Shown here in pieces: positions 8,482 to 17,277 of a stretch of DNA of 56,481 nt. Positions within the stretch are counted from its first letter, which is position 1, and every line of letters begins with the position of its first letter. The DNA comes from Thermoguttaceae bacterium (lineage in GTDB: Bacteria > Planctomycetota > Planctomycetia > Pirellulales > Thermoguttaceae): positions 1 to 56,481 of the forward strand of contig JAFZNK010000071.1 in NCBI GenBank assembly GCA_017550965.1. The letters are read 5' to 3'. The notes under the pieces were generated by a model. It searched no databases and was not told the DNA's origin. It was given only the letters and a program-made list of their open reading frames with translations. Both the position numbers and the translations under genes were made by a program.

Positions 8482-9885
8482 GTGAGTCGCTCTAAGAATA
8501 CGGACGTATCGTCCACAAAGAAGGACGTCGCGACGAAGCCGATTTCGTCGTGGTATCGTTGGGAACTGCTTGTTCTGTTGTTCTTTGCTTATTTTTTTCA
8601 TCAAGCGGACAGAGCGATCTACGGCGTAGTCGCCGCTTCGATTAAAGAAACGTTCGCCATGAGCGATCAGACCCTCGGCATGACCCGAACCGTTATGTTC
8701 ACGCTTATGGCGTTGATCGTCCCGTTCGCTGGTTTTGTCGGGGATCGTTGCAACAAACGACGCCTTTTAATTACGTGTTTATTCTGTTGGAGCGTCGCGA
8801 CGATTTTTACCGGATGCGTTACGAGCGTTTGGGGACTGATTCTTTTTAACAGCGTGGGAGTCGTCGTCGCCGAGGCGTTTTACGGGCCGGCTTCAACGAG
8901 TTTGATCGCTTCGTATCACAAAGAGACGCGTTCCGTCGCGTTGTCCGTTCACCAGACCGCCGTCTATTTGAGCGTTATTTTTTGCGGACTTATCGCAGGT
9001 TGGATTAGCGATCATTTCGATTGGCGTATGGCGTTCTGGGCGTTCGGAGGCGCGAGTATTGTCGTCGGCGTCCTGTTGATTCTGCGGCTGAAAGATCCTT
9101 CAAAGGTTTCGTTTAGCGACGGCTCTCAGACCGACGTCGTTAGTCCTCGCGAGAAGGGATCCGTTTTAGACTTTTTGAAGACCTATTTTACGACCCCGTC
9201 CGCAATTCTTCTGACCGTCGGATTTACCGCGATTGTATTTGTGAACAACGCGTATTTAAACGTCGTCTCTTTGTTCCTTCAGCGTAAATTTGGACTATCG
9301 GCGACCGCCGCCGGTTGGAACGGGATGTTTTGGCACCATATCGCCGCTTTTATTTGCATCTATCTCGGCGGATTTCTTTCCGACCGCGTCTCCAAAACTA
9401 ATCCGACGTTCCGTCCTAAACTGCAGTTTTGCGCAATGTTGATTGGCGCGCCGATCGTTTGCGCGATTGGAATGGCCAAAACGGCGACGCTCGTTTACGC
9501 TCTTTTCTTTCTTATGGGCGTTTGCCGCGGTTTCTACGAGTGTAATACGCACGCGTCCGTCTTTGAAACGATTCCCGTTAAGTATCGATCTTCGACCGTC
9601 GGCGTTATGATCTTGTTCGCTTTTCTTATTGGCGCCTGGTCCGCCCAAATGGTCGGGGCTCTGTACGACAGTTACGGCGTTGAATTGGGATATCGCTATT
9701 CGTTTATGATTCTCGGTGGAACTTGGATTCTTGGCTCCGTTTGCGTTGGGATTGCCGCTTTTGGAACGTTTGCCCGCGATCGCGCTCGTCGGCTTGAAAA
9801 AGAAGCTGTCGCGGAACGTCTGAATAATGCGCGTCTGCGTTACGTTTCTCGACATAAGAAGTTTATTTCCAGGAAAAAGAAATAA
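8482..9885 (+). CDS. Major facilitator superfamily transporter
   Basis: 467 residues from GTG 8482, with AAAGGAATCC about 9 nt upstream. It has about twelve hydrophobic segments. The cytoplasmic loop between segments 2 and 3 carries GDRCNKRR (about 92-99), the MFS signature 'GxxxDRxxRR'-like motif, and loop 8-9 repeats it as GGFLSDRVSK. The first helix motif FHQADRAIYGVV resembles the N-terminus of organic-anion/hexuronate-type MFS carriers (ACS and related families). Placed directly after the GalT-like gene and before an exported glycosidase-like gene, it probably imports a sugar or sugar acid; the actual substrate is unknown. The C-terminus is basic and cytoplasmic. Confidence 0.88.
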   Translation: MSRSKNTDVSSTKKDVATKPISSWYRWELLVLLFFAYFFHQADRAIYGVVAASIKETFAMSDQTLGMTRTVMFTLMALIVPFAGFVGDRCNKRRLLITCLFCWSVATIFTGCVTSVWGLILFNSVGVVVAEAFYGPASTSLIASYHKETRSVALSVHQTAVYLSVIFCGLIAGWISDHFDWRMAFWAFGGASIVVGVLLILRLKDPSKVSFSDGSQTDVVSPREKGSVLDFLKTYFTTPSAILLTVGFTAIVFVNNAYLNVVSLFLQRKFGLSATAAGWNGMFWHHIAAFICIYLGGFLSDRVSKTNPTFRPKLQFCAMLIGAPIVCAIGMAKTATLVYALFFLMGVCRGFYECNTHASVFETIPVKYRSSTVGVMILFAFLIGAWSAQMVGALYDSYGVELGYRYSFMILGGTWILGSVCVGIAAFGTFARDRARRLEKEAVAERLNNARLRYVSRHKKFISRKKK

Positions 9886-9898
9886 TCGAATAAGACGT

Positions 9899-9934
9899 GG
9901 CGCGCGCCTCTTCATAAAACGCGCGCCTGTTTTT
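9899..9934 (+). terminator. Intrinsic terminator after the MFS gene
   Basis: 8-bp GC arms (GGCGCGCG) at 9899-9906 and 9920-9927, then TGTTTTTG. Confidence 0.6.
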
Positions 9935-9965
9935 GACTTAAACGTGATACAAAGGAACGTTGACG

Positions 9966-12473
9966 ATGAGATTCTTAATTGTTTTTGTGAAAAACGTATG
10001 CGTCGCGCTTTGCGTTTTGGCGTTTTTCCACGATTTTTCCTTCGCGAAACAAGACGACGAAGCGCGGGAATTCCTTCTTTCCGCAGATTTCTTTAGTGAT
10101 TTTTATGGAACGGACGTCGAAGATTTAACGTCGTTTATTGCCGACCGGAAGACGATAACGCTTCCTTTCGCTTCCGACAAAGACGCCGGACGAGCATGCT
10201 TGGACGCGCCTTTAAATGTGGATTGTTCAACGTTTTCTGCTTTTGAGATCGCGTTTGAAATCGACGATCCCGGCGCTATTGGAAGCGTTACTTTGTATTT
10301 CCACAGCAAGTCGGGCTGGTATCATTATTCGAGTTCGTCAAAACGCGGCTTTGGCTCCAAATTCATCTATGTTTTTAACGCGAACCACTATTCCACCGAA
10401 GGAAATCCGGCTGGTTTGGACCAGATCGACGCGGTTCGCTTGGCTATTTGGCGCGGAGGAGACGTCGACGCGACGGTTACAATGAGTTCTTTCAGGGCGT
10501 CCAAGACGTCTTTTGCCATTGTTAACGTAGACGATCAGGGGGGCGAAAACGGTTCGTTTGTCAGAAGCTTTTCCGACATGCTTTCCCGTTTTGGTTTGAG
10601 CGCGGAACGCGTCGAAGGAACGTCGATTTCAGGCGAGTCGTTAAAACGCTACTCCGTCGTTTTTCTTCCTATCGCCGGTAAAATCTCTCCCGACGCCGTC
10701 GACGCGTTGTGCGAATACGTTGATCAGGGCGGTTTTCTTTTTGCCTGTTACAACGTGCCTGCCAAATTGATGGAAAAAATGGGAATTAAGTCTACTGGTT
10801 TTGTTAATTGCGCTCGGGAAGGTTTCGCTCTTAAAGAAATGACGTTCCAGGAATCCTTTATTAAAGACTCTTTGAAGAAAGGTTTTACCGTTCCGCAAAC
10901 AATTCAACAGAATTCGTGGAACTTCTTTAAGGTTCAGCCTATTGTCGGCTGGAAATCGTCGAGAGATTCTGAATTGTTTGAGGGGCGTTCCTCCCGCGTT
11001 CTCGCCTACTGGACCCTTGAAGACGGGAAAATAATCGACTATCCGGCGCTAATTGCCAGTCCTGTCGGCGTATACTGCTCGCATGTCTTCCTGACGAGCG
11101 ATTACGACGCGAAAAAAGCCTTTTTAGAGACGATAGTCGCTTCTGTTAATCCTCAAATAGCCAAATCTTTCGCTCGTTCCGAATGGCTTTCTATTTTCGA
11201 CGTGGGACTTATGCCTGACGCCGACGTTGACAAGGAAAACGACGCGACGTTGAACTTCTTGGAAAAAGAACTTAGCGATCGCGGATGGACGTTTGACGAC
11301 GCCGTGAGACTAATGGATTGCACGCGAAAAGATTTCACTTTTGCCGAGGTTTCAAAATTCGGTTCCGACGTCGCCGAAATTAAAAAGAAACGCGTTGAAT
11401 CTTATTGTAAATCGCGAAAATCGAAAGATTTCGAAGGACGACTCTGGTGGGAGCATTCCGGTTGCGGCGTTTATCCCGGCGATTGGGATCGAACGATGAA
11501 GGAACTTTCAGAAGCGGGGTTTAACGCCGTTATTCCCAATATGCTTTGGGGCGGAGACGCGTATTATCAAAGCGACGTTTTGCCCGTCGACCCGAAAGTC
11601 GAAAAATATGGCGATCAAATCGAACAGGCCGTCGCCGCAGGCAAAAAATACGGCGTGGAAGTTCACGCGTGGATGGTTTGTTTCAACGCGTCCAATTCTC
11701 CGAAATGGTTTCTCGATAAAATGAGAGAAGAAGGGCGATTGCAGCGAACAATTGACGGCGAGGAAAAACCATGGCTTTGCCCGTCCCATCCGGAGAACCG
11801 CGCTTTGCAACTTGCCGCCCTTGAAGAAGTCGCTTTCAAATACGACGTCGACGGCGTTCATTTTGACTATATTCGCTTTCCTGACGAAACAACTTGCTAC
11901 TGCGACGGTTGTAAAGAACGATTTGCGCAGGCGTATCGGGAGAAAACTGGAAAGACGTTGACGGACTTTCCCAATTGTTTACTCCGCGATCAGGAAGTAA
12001 AGGAGACGTTTCAGGAATGGCGTTGCGATCAAATAACCGCGTTAGTTCGCGACGTTCACAAGTCGCTGAAAGGAAGACGGCCGGATATTAAACTCTCTGC
12101 GGCGGTGTTCTCCGGATATCCCGGCACCAAGAAATCAATCGGTCAGGATTGGGGACTTTGGGTTGACGAAGGACTGCTTGATTTCGTGTGTCCTATGGAC
12201 TATACGAGCGATCCGAGCGCGTTTGCCAATTACGTCCGGCGCCAACTTCCTATTACAAAAGACAAAGTTCCTCTTTATCCGGGCATAGGCATGACGGCGA
12301 CCGGTATTTCCATGAAGGCGGACGAAGTCGTTCGCCAGGCGGAAATTGCCAGAGAACTCGGCGCGCAGGGCTTTACCATTTTTAATTTGGCGAAGTCGAC
12401 CGCCGACGAAGCGTTGCCGGCAATGAAAAAAGGGACGACGTCTCAAGACGCTAAAACGCCTCATTCGAAATAA
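9966..12473 (+). CDS. Exported GHL10-type glycoside hydrolase-like protein
   Basis: 835 residues from ATG 9966 (AAAGGAAC 8 nt upstream; the in-frame TTG at 9960 is less likely). Signal peptide at 1-28 ending FSFA. A middle region at about 183-288 (AIVNVDDQGGENGSF onward, with a buried strand VVFLPIAG) resembles class I glutamine-amidotransferase-fold domains often joined to glycosidases. From about 494 the protein matches the GHL10 family (PF02638): a TIM-barrel with GWDRTMKEL-like helix 1, EVHAWMVCFN, WLCPSHPENR and DGVHFDYIRFPDE near 631-641. GHL10 relatives act on peptidoglycan-derived or other glycans after lytic cleavage. CYCDGC at about 645-650 may bind metal. Role here: extracytoplasmic glycan hydrolysis, substrate unknown. 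Confidence 0.85.
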   Translation: MRFLIVFVKNVCVALCVLAFFHDFSFAKQDDEAREFLLSADFFSDFYGTDVEDLTSFIADRKTITLPFASDKDAGRACLDAPLNVDCSTFSAFEIAFEIDDPGAIGSVTLYFHSKSGWYHYSSSSKRGFGSKFIYVFNANHYSTEGNPAGLDQIDAVRLAIWRGGDVDATVTMSSFRASKTSFAIVNVDDQGGENGSFVRSFSDMLSRFGLSAERVEGTSISGESLKRYSVVFLPIAGKISPDAVDALCEYVDQGGFLFACYNVPAKLMEKMGIKSTGFVNCAREGFALKEMTFQESFIKDSLKKGFTVPQTIQQNSWNFFKVQPIVGWKSSRDSELFEGRSSRVLAYWTLEDGKIIDYPALIASPVGVYCSHVFLTSDYDAKKAFLETIVASVNPQIAKSFARSEWLSIFDVGLMPDADVDKENDATLNFLEKELSDRGWTFDDAVRLMDCTRKDFTFAEVSKFGSDVAEIKKKRVESYCKSRKSKDFEGRLWWEHSGCGVYPGDWDRTMKELSEAGFNAVIPNMLWGGDAYYQSDVLPVDPKVEKYGDQIEQAVAAGKKYGVEVHAWMVCFNASNSPKWFLDKMREEGRLQRTIDGEEKPWLCPSHPENRALQLAALEEVAFKYDVDGVHFDYIRFPDETTCYCDGCKERFAQAYREKTGKTLTDFPNCLLRDQEVKETFQEWRCDQITALVRDVHKSLKGRRPDIKLSAAVFSGYPGTKKSIGQDWGLWVDEGLLDFVCPMDYTSDPSAFANYVRRQLPITKDKVPLYPGIGMTATGISMKADEVVRQAEIARELGAQGFTIFNLAKSTADEALPAMKKGTTSQDAKTPHSK

Positions 12474-12496
12474 GAAGCGTTTGAAATCTGTATATA

Positions 12497-12542
12497 AAAA
12501 CAGCCGCATGAGTTGGTTTCAAATCATGCGGCTGTTTTTTAT
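12497..12542. terminator. Bidirectional intrinsic terminator
   Basis: 15-bp perfect arms (AAAACAGCCGCATGA) at 12497-12511 and 12524-12538, T-tract to the right and A-tract to the left, between the convergent GHL10 and DUF1080 genes. Confidence 0.85.
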
Positions 12543-12562
12543 ATTAGAACGGCTGACTTTGG

Positions 12563-13372
12563 TCAATCGTCAAACGGACGAATCCAAATATTTCGGAATC
12601 GGACGGGACAGCCGTGACCGCTCAGGACGATCGGTCCTTTTCCTTTCGGATTAGGGCCGGGAAGATTAAAATGATTGGTCGATCCGTAAATCTCCGTGTT
12701 GTTTTGGATCATTATGCCGTTTTGGACGACGGTAACGCGAGGAGACGCGATTTGTTGGTCGCCGTCGAATTTTGCGGGCGTAAAGAAGATATCGTACGTC
12801 TGCCAATTTCCAGCGGGCGTGCAAGCGTTCACGAGGGGAGGGGTCTGGCCGTATACCGAGCCGCAAGCGCCGTCGGGATAGTTGTTGATTTTGAACGAGT
12901 CAAAAATCTGGATTTCATAAGCTCCGAGAAGGGACACGCCGTTGTTTCCCTGATTGCCCCAATCGCCCTCGAAATTCGCGGGCGAACGCCATTCAAGGTG
13001 GAGTTGGAACGCGCCAAATTTTTGTTTGGTCTTAAAAGCTCCGACGGTGCATTCGATAGTTCCGTCGACTAACTTCCATTGGGTCGGTTCCCAGGCGTCG
13101 ACGTTCGTTCCGTCAAAGAGGACAATTGCGTCGCTGGGCGCTTTGGGGAAGTACGTGGGAGGTTCCGGGTTGATTTTCTTGGGAATAGGACGACTCGGGT
13201 CGTGGACGCGGTATTCGCTCCACGGTTGTTGAGGGGAATCAGAATATCCGTAAGATTCGTTTTCGTTTTTGGGAACGACTAAATCGTGAGCGAAAACGGA
13301 ATAGACGTAGCTTAACGCCACGCCGCACGCCGCGAACGTAAGCAACGCGCGAGAAAACATGTTCTTTTTCAT
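12563..13372 (-). CDS. Exported 3-keto-disaccharide hydrolase-domain protein (DUF1080)
   Basis: 269 residues from ATG 13372; an alternative ATG at 13387 adds five residues, and neither has a strong Shine-Dalgarno (GAAAGAA precedes 13372). A signal peptide runs from MKKNMF to about residue 28 (SVFAHD). The DUF1080 fold, a concanavalin-like beta-sandwich, covers about 75-269: AIVLFDGTNVDAWEP, WKLVDGTIECT, FGAFQLHLEWRSP, GNNGVSLLGAYEIQIFDS and the C-terminal GHGCPVRFRNIWIRPF. The family, abundant in Planctomycetota, includes 3-keto-glycoside hydrolases and carbohydrate-binding-like proteins. It lies 71 nt downstream of hisD on the same strand, perhaps by read-through rather than shared function. 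The reading frame stays open far upstream into hisD, but that extension is out-of-frame hisD sequence. Confidence 0.88.
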   Translation of the reverse strand: MKKNMFSRALLTFAACGVALSYVYSVFAHDLVVPKNENESYGYSDSPQQPWSEYRVHDPSRPIPKKINPEPPTYFPKAPSDAIVLFDGTNVDAWEPTQWKLVDGTIECTVGAFKTKQKFGAFQLHLEWRSPANFEGDWGNQGNNGVSLLGAYEIQIFDSFKINNYPDGACGSVYGQTPPLVNACTPAGNWQTYDIFFTPAKFDGDQQIASPRVTVVQNGIMIQNNTEIYGSTNHFNLPGPNPKGKGPIVLSGHGCPVRFRNIWIRPFDD

Positions 13373-13443
13373 GACAGATTCTTTCATAGGAAACAAAGGA
13401 TGAAACCGACGAAGGTTGCAACGATCGTCGGAGGAAACTGTTA

Positions 13444-14805
13444 TTATTTCGAACGACGCACGTCGACGCTGCCTCGGTGCGCCGTCAGACCTTCGACGGT
13501 TGCGATACGATAGACGTCGTCGGCCAGTCGATCCAAGCCTTCTTGAGAAAAACACAGCAGACTGTTGCCGCGAAGGAAATCGTTGCACGAAAGGCCGCTC
13601 GAAAAGCGCGCGGAGCCGCTTGTCGGGAGGACGTGAGACGGACCGGCCGCATAGTCGCCAAGCGCCACGGGCGTATAGTTGCCCATAAAGATCGCGCCCG
13701 CGCAGGGAATTTTTGCGGCGAGTTCTTCGGCGTTTTGAGTCGCAATGTGCAAGTGTTCTGGGGCGATAAGATTCGTCCAATAACACGCGTCGTCGGCGTT
13801 TTCCGTTAGGATAACGGCTCCGAAACTTTCCAGCGCCTGCCGCGCCAGGTCGCCCCGCTCGACGCGGGAAAGCGTCGCGTCGATTTCTTTAACGGCGTCG
13901 CGAAGAGTTTGTTCGTTCCAACCGACGAGGATACTCGAGCCCGGCGCGTGTTCCGCCTGCGCGAGAATATCGTACGCCGTGAAGTCCGCGCGCGTGGATT
14001 CGTCGACGATAACGACCACTTCGCTTGGCCCCGCGATCGAGTCGATATCGACGATTCCGTAAACCGATTTTTTGGCGAGCGCGACAAACATATTGCCGGG
14101 GCCGACTATTTTATCGACGCGTTCGATTCCCTCGACTCCATAGGCAAACGCGGCGACTCCCTGCGCGCCGCCCATTCGATAAACTTCAGAAACTCCGAGT
14201 CTTGCGCATGTTGCGAGCAGATATTTATTATAGGAGCCGTTGGGGGTCGGCGGCGCCATGACGGCGATTTCCTTGACTCCGGCAACTTGCGCGGGCACGA
14301 CCGTCATCAACACCGAGGACGGGTACGCGGCGGCTCCGCCCGGCACGCAAACCCCGACGCGTCGAAGCGGTTGATAGCGTTGCCCAAGCCAGCCTCCTTC
14401 AACGTCGATTCGACTTGATTTGTGTAGTATCGAACGTTGAAATCTCATGATATTGTCGCGAATGCGATCGACGGACGCTAAATATTCAGGTTCGACCGCT
14501 TGAAGCGCGGCTTCTAAATCAGAGTCGGGAACGCGAAGTTCCTCGGCGGTTAATTGAGCGCGATCGACGCGTTCAGAGTATTCAAGGAGCGCGGGCAGCC
14601 CTTTTTCCGCGACGTCTCCGCAGATTTTAGCGACCACTTCCGCCGGGGTTAGCGGCGCGCCAAAAATTTCGATCGTGCGTTTCTTACCCGCTTCGCTGAC
14701 GACGTTTCCCTTGAGACTCAATTTTTGACGCAACGCGTCGATTTTCGAGCCGACGTCGTCTTTTCTGGCGTCGATCCAGGCAAGTTTGAGCGCGTTTTCA
14801 CTCAT
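13444..14805 (-). CDS. hisD: Histidinol dehydrogenase
   Basis: 453 residues from ATG 14805, with AAAAGGAG 8 nt upstream. HisD oxidises L-histidinol to L-histidine in two NAD-dependent steps using a Zn ion, the last step of histidine biosynthesis. Visible family blocks: RVGVCVPGGAAAYPSS, GGAQGVAAFAYG, IVGPGN, IAGPSEV, AQAEHAPGS (zinc and catalytic region), APEHLHI (catalytic His pair) and GDYAAGPSHVLPT. Length is slightly longer than the usual 430 or so because of an N-terminal extension. Other his genes are not adjacent, except the HisN-like phosphatase ten kilobases upstream, so the pathway genes are scattered, as is common in Planctomycetota. A DUF1080 gene follows on the same strand. Confidence 0.97.
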   Translation of the reverse strand: MSENALKLAWIDARKDDVGSKIDALRQKLSLKGNVVSEAGKKRTIEIFGAPLTPAEVVAKICGDVAEKGLPALLEYSERVDRAQLTAEELRVPDSDLEAALQAVEPEYLASVDRIRDNIMRFQRSILHKSSRIDVEGGWLGQRYQPLRRVGVCVPGGAAAYPSSVLMTVVPAQVAGVKEIAVMAPPTPNGSYNKYLLATCARLGVSEVYRMGGAQGVAAFAYGVEGIERVDKIVGPGNMFVALAKKSVYGIVDIDSIAGPSEVVVIVDESTRADFTAYDILAQAEHAPGSSILVGWNEQTLRDAVKEIDATLSRVERGDLARQALESFGAVILTENADDACYWTNLIAPEHLHIATQNAEELAAKIPCAGAIFMGNYTPVALGDYAAGPSHVLPTSGSARFSSGLSCNDFLRGNSLLCFSQEGLDRLADDVYRIATVEGLTAHRGSVDVRRSK

Positions 14806-15129
14806 TGATATTACTCCTTTTGAAAGCCGTCCGACAAGCCGATAAAAACAACTGGAAACGCCGAGTTTTTACACGCGAAGCGTTTAGACAACTTCCGGCG
14901 TTTACGAGGACGATTGTTTGCGTAACAGGACTTTTCGTTTGCGCGCATATCCGAGGCTCTATTTTACTGAAAAAATAGTAAGCGTCGAGGTTCTGTCGAG
15001 GATCCCCGAACCCTTTTTTAGAAAAACCCCTTGTTTTGCCGTCGTTTTTACTGTTGAATTATGTCGTGACGGCGAACGCCGATTTATTGCCTTCCAAAAG
15101 GTTTGTTTTTAGGTTACGGAACGTCCGAT
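14806..15129. other. Divergent intergenic region, no clear element
   Basis: About 320 nt between hisD (minus) and the zinc-ribbon gene (plus). A short A/T hairpin (CTATTTT...AAAAAATAG, near 14958-14978) is visible. No promoter on either strand matched well enough to call, and no frame looks coding. Confidence 0.4.
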
Positions 15130-17169
15130 ATGAGCGAGACATTTTTCAAAGTCTGCTGTCCGTCTTGCGAGACGGTCTTTGAAGTTACTGATTCCGCTTT
15201 GATTGGTCAGATTGTCGCATGTCCCAAGTGCGGCGGCATGATTCTAATTGAGGATCCCGACGCCTTGTCTCCAAGGGAAGAATCTGTTCAAGATCAACGA
15301 CTTGCAAACGTTTCCGAGGAAGTCGTTCCTCCGCCTGTCGTCTCAGACGACGTCGTTCCTCCTCCGCTTCCGGAGGTTGACGAACATTCGGACGACGTCG
15401 ACTCTTTGGTTGGCGCTCCGAAGAGCGTTTGGCGAACGCGACTTGTGTTAGTTTTGGCCGGCGCAATCTGCGCTTTACTTGTCGCATGGGCGACGCAATT
15501 TCTGTCCAAACCTCACGAAGAAGTCGCGTCTCAACCCTCTCTGGAAGCAAACGTCGTTGGAGAGCCCGTCGACGTTCCGCAAGACCAAGAGGACTCCGCT
15601 CAGGAGTCCGTCGAGTCGCCAGACGACGAGGAAGAGAAAATTGTATTTACTCGAGACGACGAAATCGAAACGAACGAAGAGTTTGACGCGCGTTACGCGG
15701 TTGAACTCGACGGCGAAGAAACAGAGTCCGCCGACGACGCTTCGAGCGACGACGTCTTAAACGAAGTCGACGGAGCCGACGAATTGGGAGAAGGCGACGC
15801 GTCCGGGGAAGGCGCATTAGATTTAGGCGAGTTGGAACAGGAGCAGGACGCCGAAGACGACCTTGACGAACCTGACGCTATTTCGACTGAATTTGACGAG
15901 GAAGAATTCGAAAGAGCTAATAAAGGCGACGAGGAGAACGCGAGTTCAGACGATGAGATCGAGGAGGAAGAAGATCTTGGCTCTGTCGCCTCAACGACGG
16001 ACGTCTCGCTTCAAAGCTCTCTGCCGACTTTAAAACAGGCGGCAAAAGAAATCGACGTCGAGTCTCGTATGAAACTGCGTCTTTCGTCGATCACGTTTCC
16101 TGAATCTCCCGCGGCCGCCGTTCGATTGTTGGCTGAATTTTCAGGCGTTCCAATAGATTTTGATCTTGAGAATTTCGAGTTGACACGTTCTTCGATCGAA
16201 TCGACGCTTAATCTTTCTCTCAACGACGCCGACGTCGAAAGCGCTCTGAACGAGTTGGCGACGTTGTTGAAATGGAACGTTCTCGTTGGAAAGGACCGAA
16301 TTACTCTTGTTCCAAAAGACGCCGACGACGCCTTGATTGAGGAACGTTTTGACCTGGCCGACCTTTTGAACGACTCTTCGAGAAAAGCTCCGATTGAGTT
16401 TCGCGGGGACGCGGCTTTATCGGAGGAGCCCCTCACTCTTGACGTCTTGTCGAAAATGGCGACGACGCTTGTGGAACCCGATAGTTGGAGCGTAAACGGC
16501 GAAGAAGGTCAGGGAATCGCTTCGGGCGAGGGAACGACGTTGATTGTCAAACAAAACGCGTTGAATCGTAAAAAGGTCGGCGATCTTTTTGAGCGTCTTC
16601 GCGCGCTTCGAGGACTCGAACTTAAAGACAGTTCGACGTCGAATTCGTTAATTGCCGAAACGCTCGGTTGGGAACGGTTGACGAAGAAGATATCGTTTAA
16701 TCTGCTCAAACCTTTGACGTTGCAACAAGCGGTCGAGATTTTGGAACGAACGCAAAAAATCCAGGTTTTGTGGGACGACGCCGTTTTGAACGATTTTGGA
16801 GTCGGACGCGACGTCGCAACCGTCGCTCGCGTTGACGACGCTACGATCGATCAAACGCTTTTTGATTTGCTCGAACCTCATAAATTGACTTACGTGATTC
16901 TCGGCGAAAATTTATACCTTATTACGACAAAAGAACACGCCGAGAGCTATAAGACCGTTGAAATCCACATGTTTTCTTCGGAAAAGAAAGAACTGACAGA
17001 ACAGGAAGCGATTGAATTTGCCGACGAGATGAAGACGGCGGTCTCTCCTAAGAGTTGGGACGATCCCGACGTGTCTTTTTGGATCGATTTTCAATCGGAG
17101 TGTTGGATTGTTCGGCAAAGCCAGCCGAACCAGCGGGCGATACGTCGTTGGCTCGAGGAACGGCGTTAG
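15130..17169 (+). CDS. Zinc-ribbon, acidic-linker, STN-like membrane protein
   Basis: 679 residues; ATG 15130 was preferred over the upstream TTG 15103 because a zinc ribbon then begins at once. Order of parts: CPSC (about 9-12) and CPKCGG (about 31-36), an MJ0042-like zinc ribbon; Pro/acidic stretch; one membrane helix at about 104-124; a long Glu/Asp-rich linker to about 300; then two related alpha/beta modules at about 310-396 and 515-600. Each has the pattern 'xITF..SP..AVRLLAEFSGVPI...LNDADVESALNELATLLKWN', resembling STN/secretin N-domains. Topology would put zinc ribbon in the cytoplasm and STN-like modules outside. Not recognised as a named family; STN domains normally sit on TonB receptors or secretins, so a scaffold or signalling role at the inner membrane is inferred. 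The next gene, also a single-pass protein, may work with it. Confidence 0.8.
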   Translation: MSETFFKVCCPSCETVFEVTDSALIGQIVACPKCGGMILIEDPDALSPREESVQDQRLANVSEEVVPPPVVSDDVVPPPLPEVDEHSDDVDSLVGAPKSVWRTRLVLVLAGAICALLVAWATQFLSKPHEEVASQPSLEANVVGEPVDVPQDQEDSAQESVESPDDEEEKIVFTRDDEIETNEEFDARYAVELDGEETESADDASSDDVLNEVDGADELGEGDASGEGALDLGELEQEQDAEDDLDEPDAISTEFDEEEFERANKGDEENASSDDEIEEEEDLGSVASTTDVSLQSSLPTLKQAAKEIDVESRMKLRLSSITFPESPAAAVRLLAEFSGVPIDFDLENFELTRSSIESTLNLSLNDADVESALNELATLLKWNVLVGKDRITLVPKDADDALIEERFDLADLLNDSSRKAPIEFRGDAALSEEPLTLDVLSKMATTLVEPDSWSVNGEEGQGIASGEGTTLIVKQNALNRKKVGDLFERLRALRGLELKDSSTSNSLIAETLGWERLTKKISFNLLKPLTLQQAVEILERTQKIQVLWDDAVLNDFGVGRDVATVARVDDATIDQTLFDLLEPHKLTYVILGENLYLITTKEHAESYKTVEIHMFSSEKKELTEQEAIEFADEMKTAVSPKSWDDPDVSFWIDFQSECWIVRQSQPNQRAIRRWLEERR

Positions 17170-17185
17170 GAATAAGAAAAAGGTC

Positions 17186-17215
17186 TTGCGCAGGCGTCCC
17201 CTTTTTTTGTATACT
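17186..17215 (+). promoter_or_regulatory. Possible promoter for the downstream membrane protein
   Basis: TTGCGC at 17186-17191, 18-nt spacer, TATACT at 17210-17215; about 63 nt before ATG 17278. Confidence 0.45.
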
Positions 17216-17277
17216 TCCCGAGTCGTTTTTTGCGTTGGAAAACGACTTATGCGAATTGACGATAAACGGTGGAAGTT

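Noticed and set aside
12563..13786. Longer N-terminal form of the DUF1080 protein reaching into hisD
   Set aside because: The extension is Arg-rich out-of-frame hisD sequence; a signal peptide starts at 13372.
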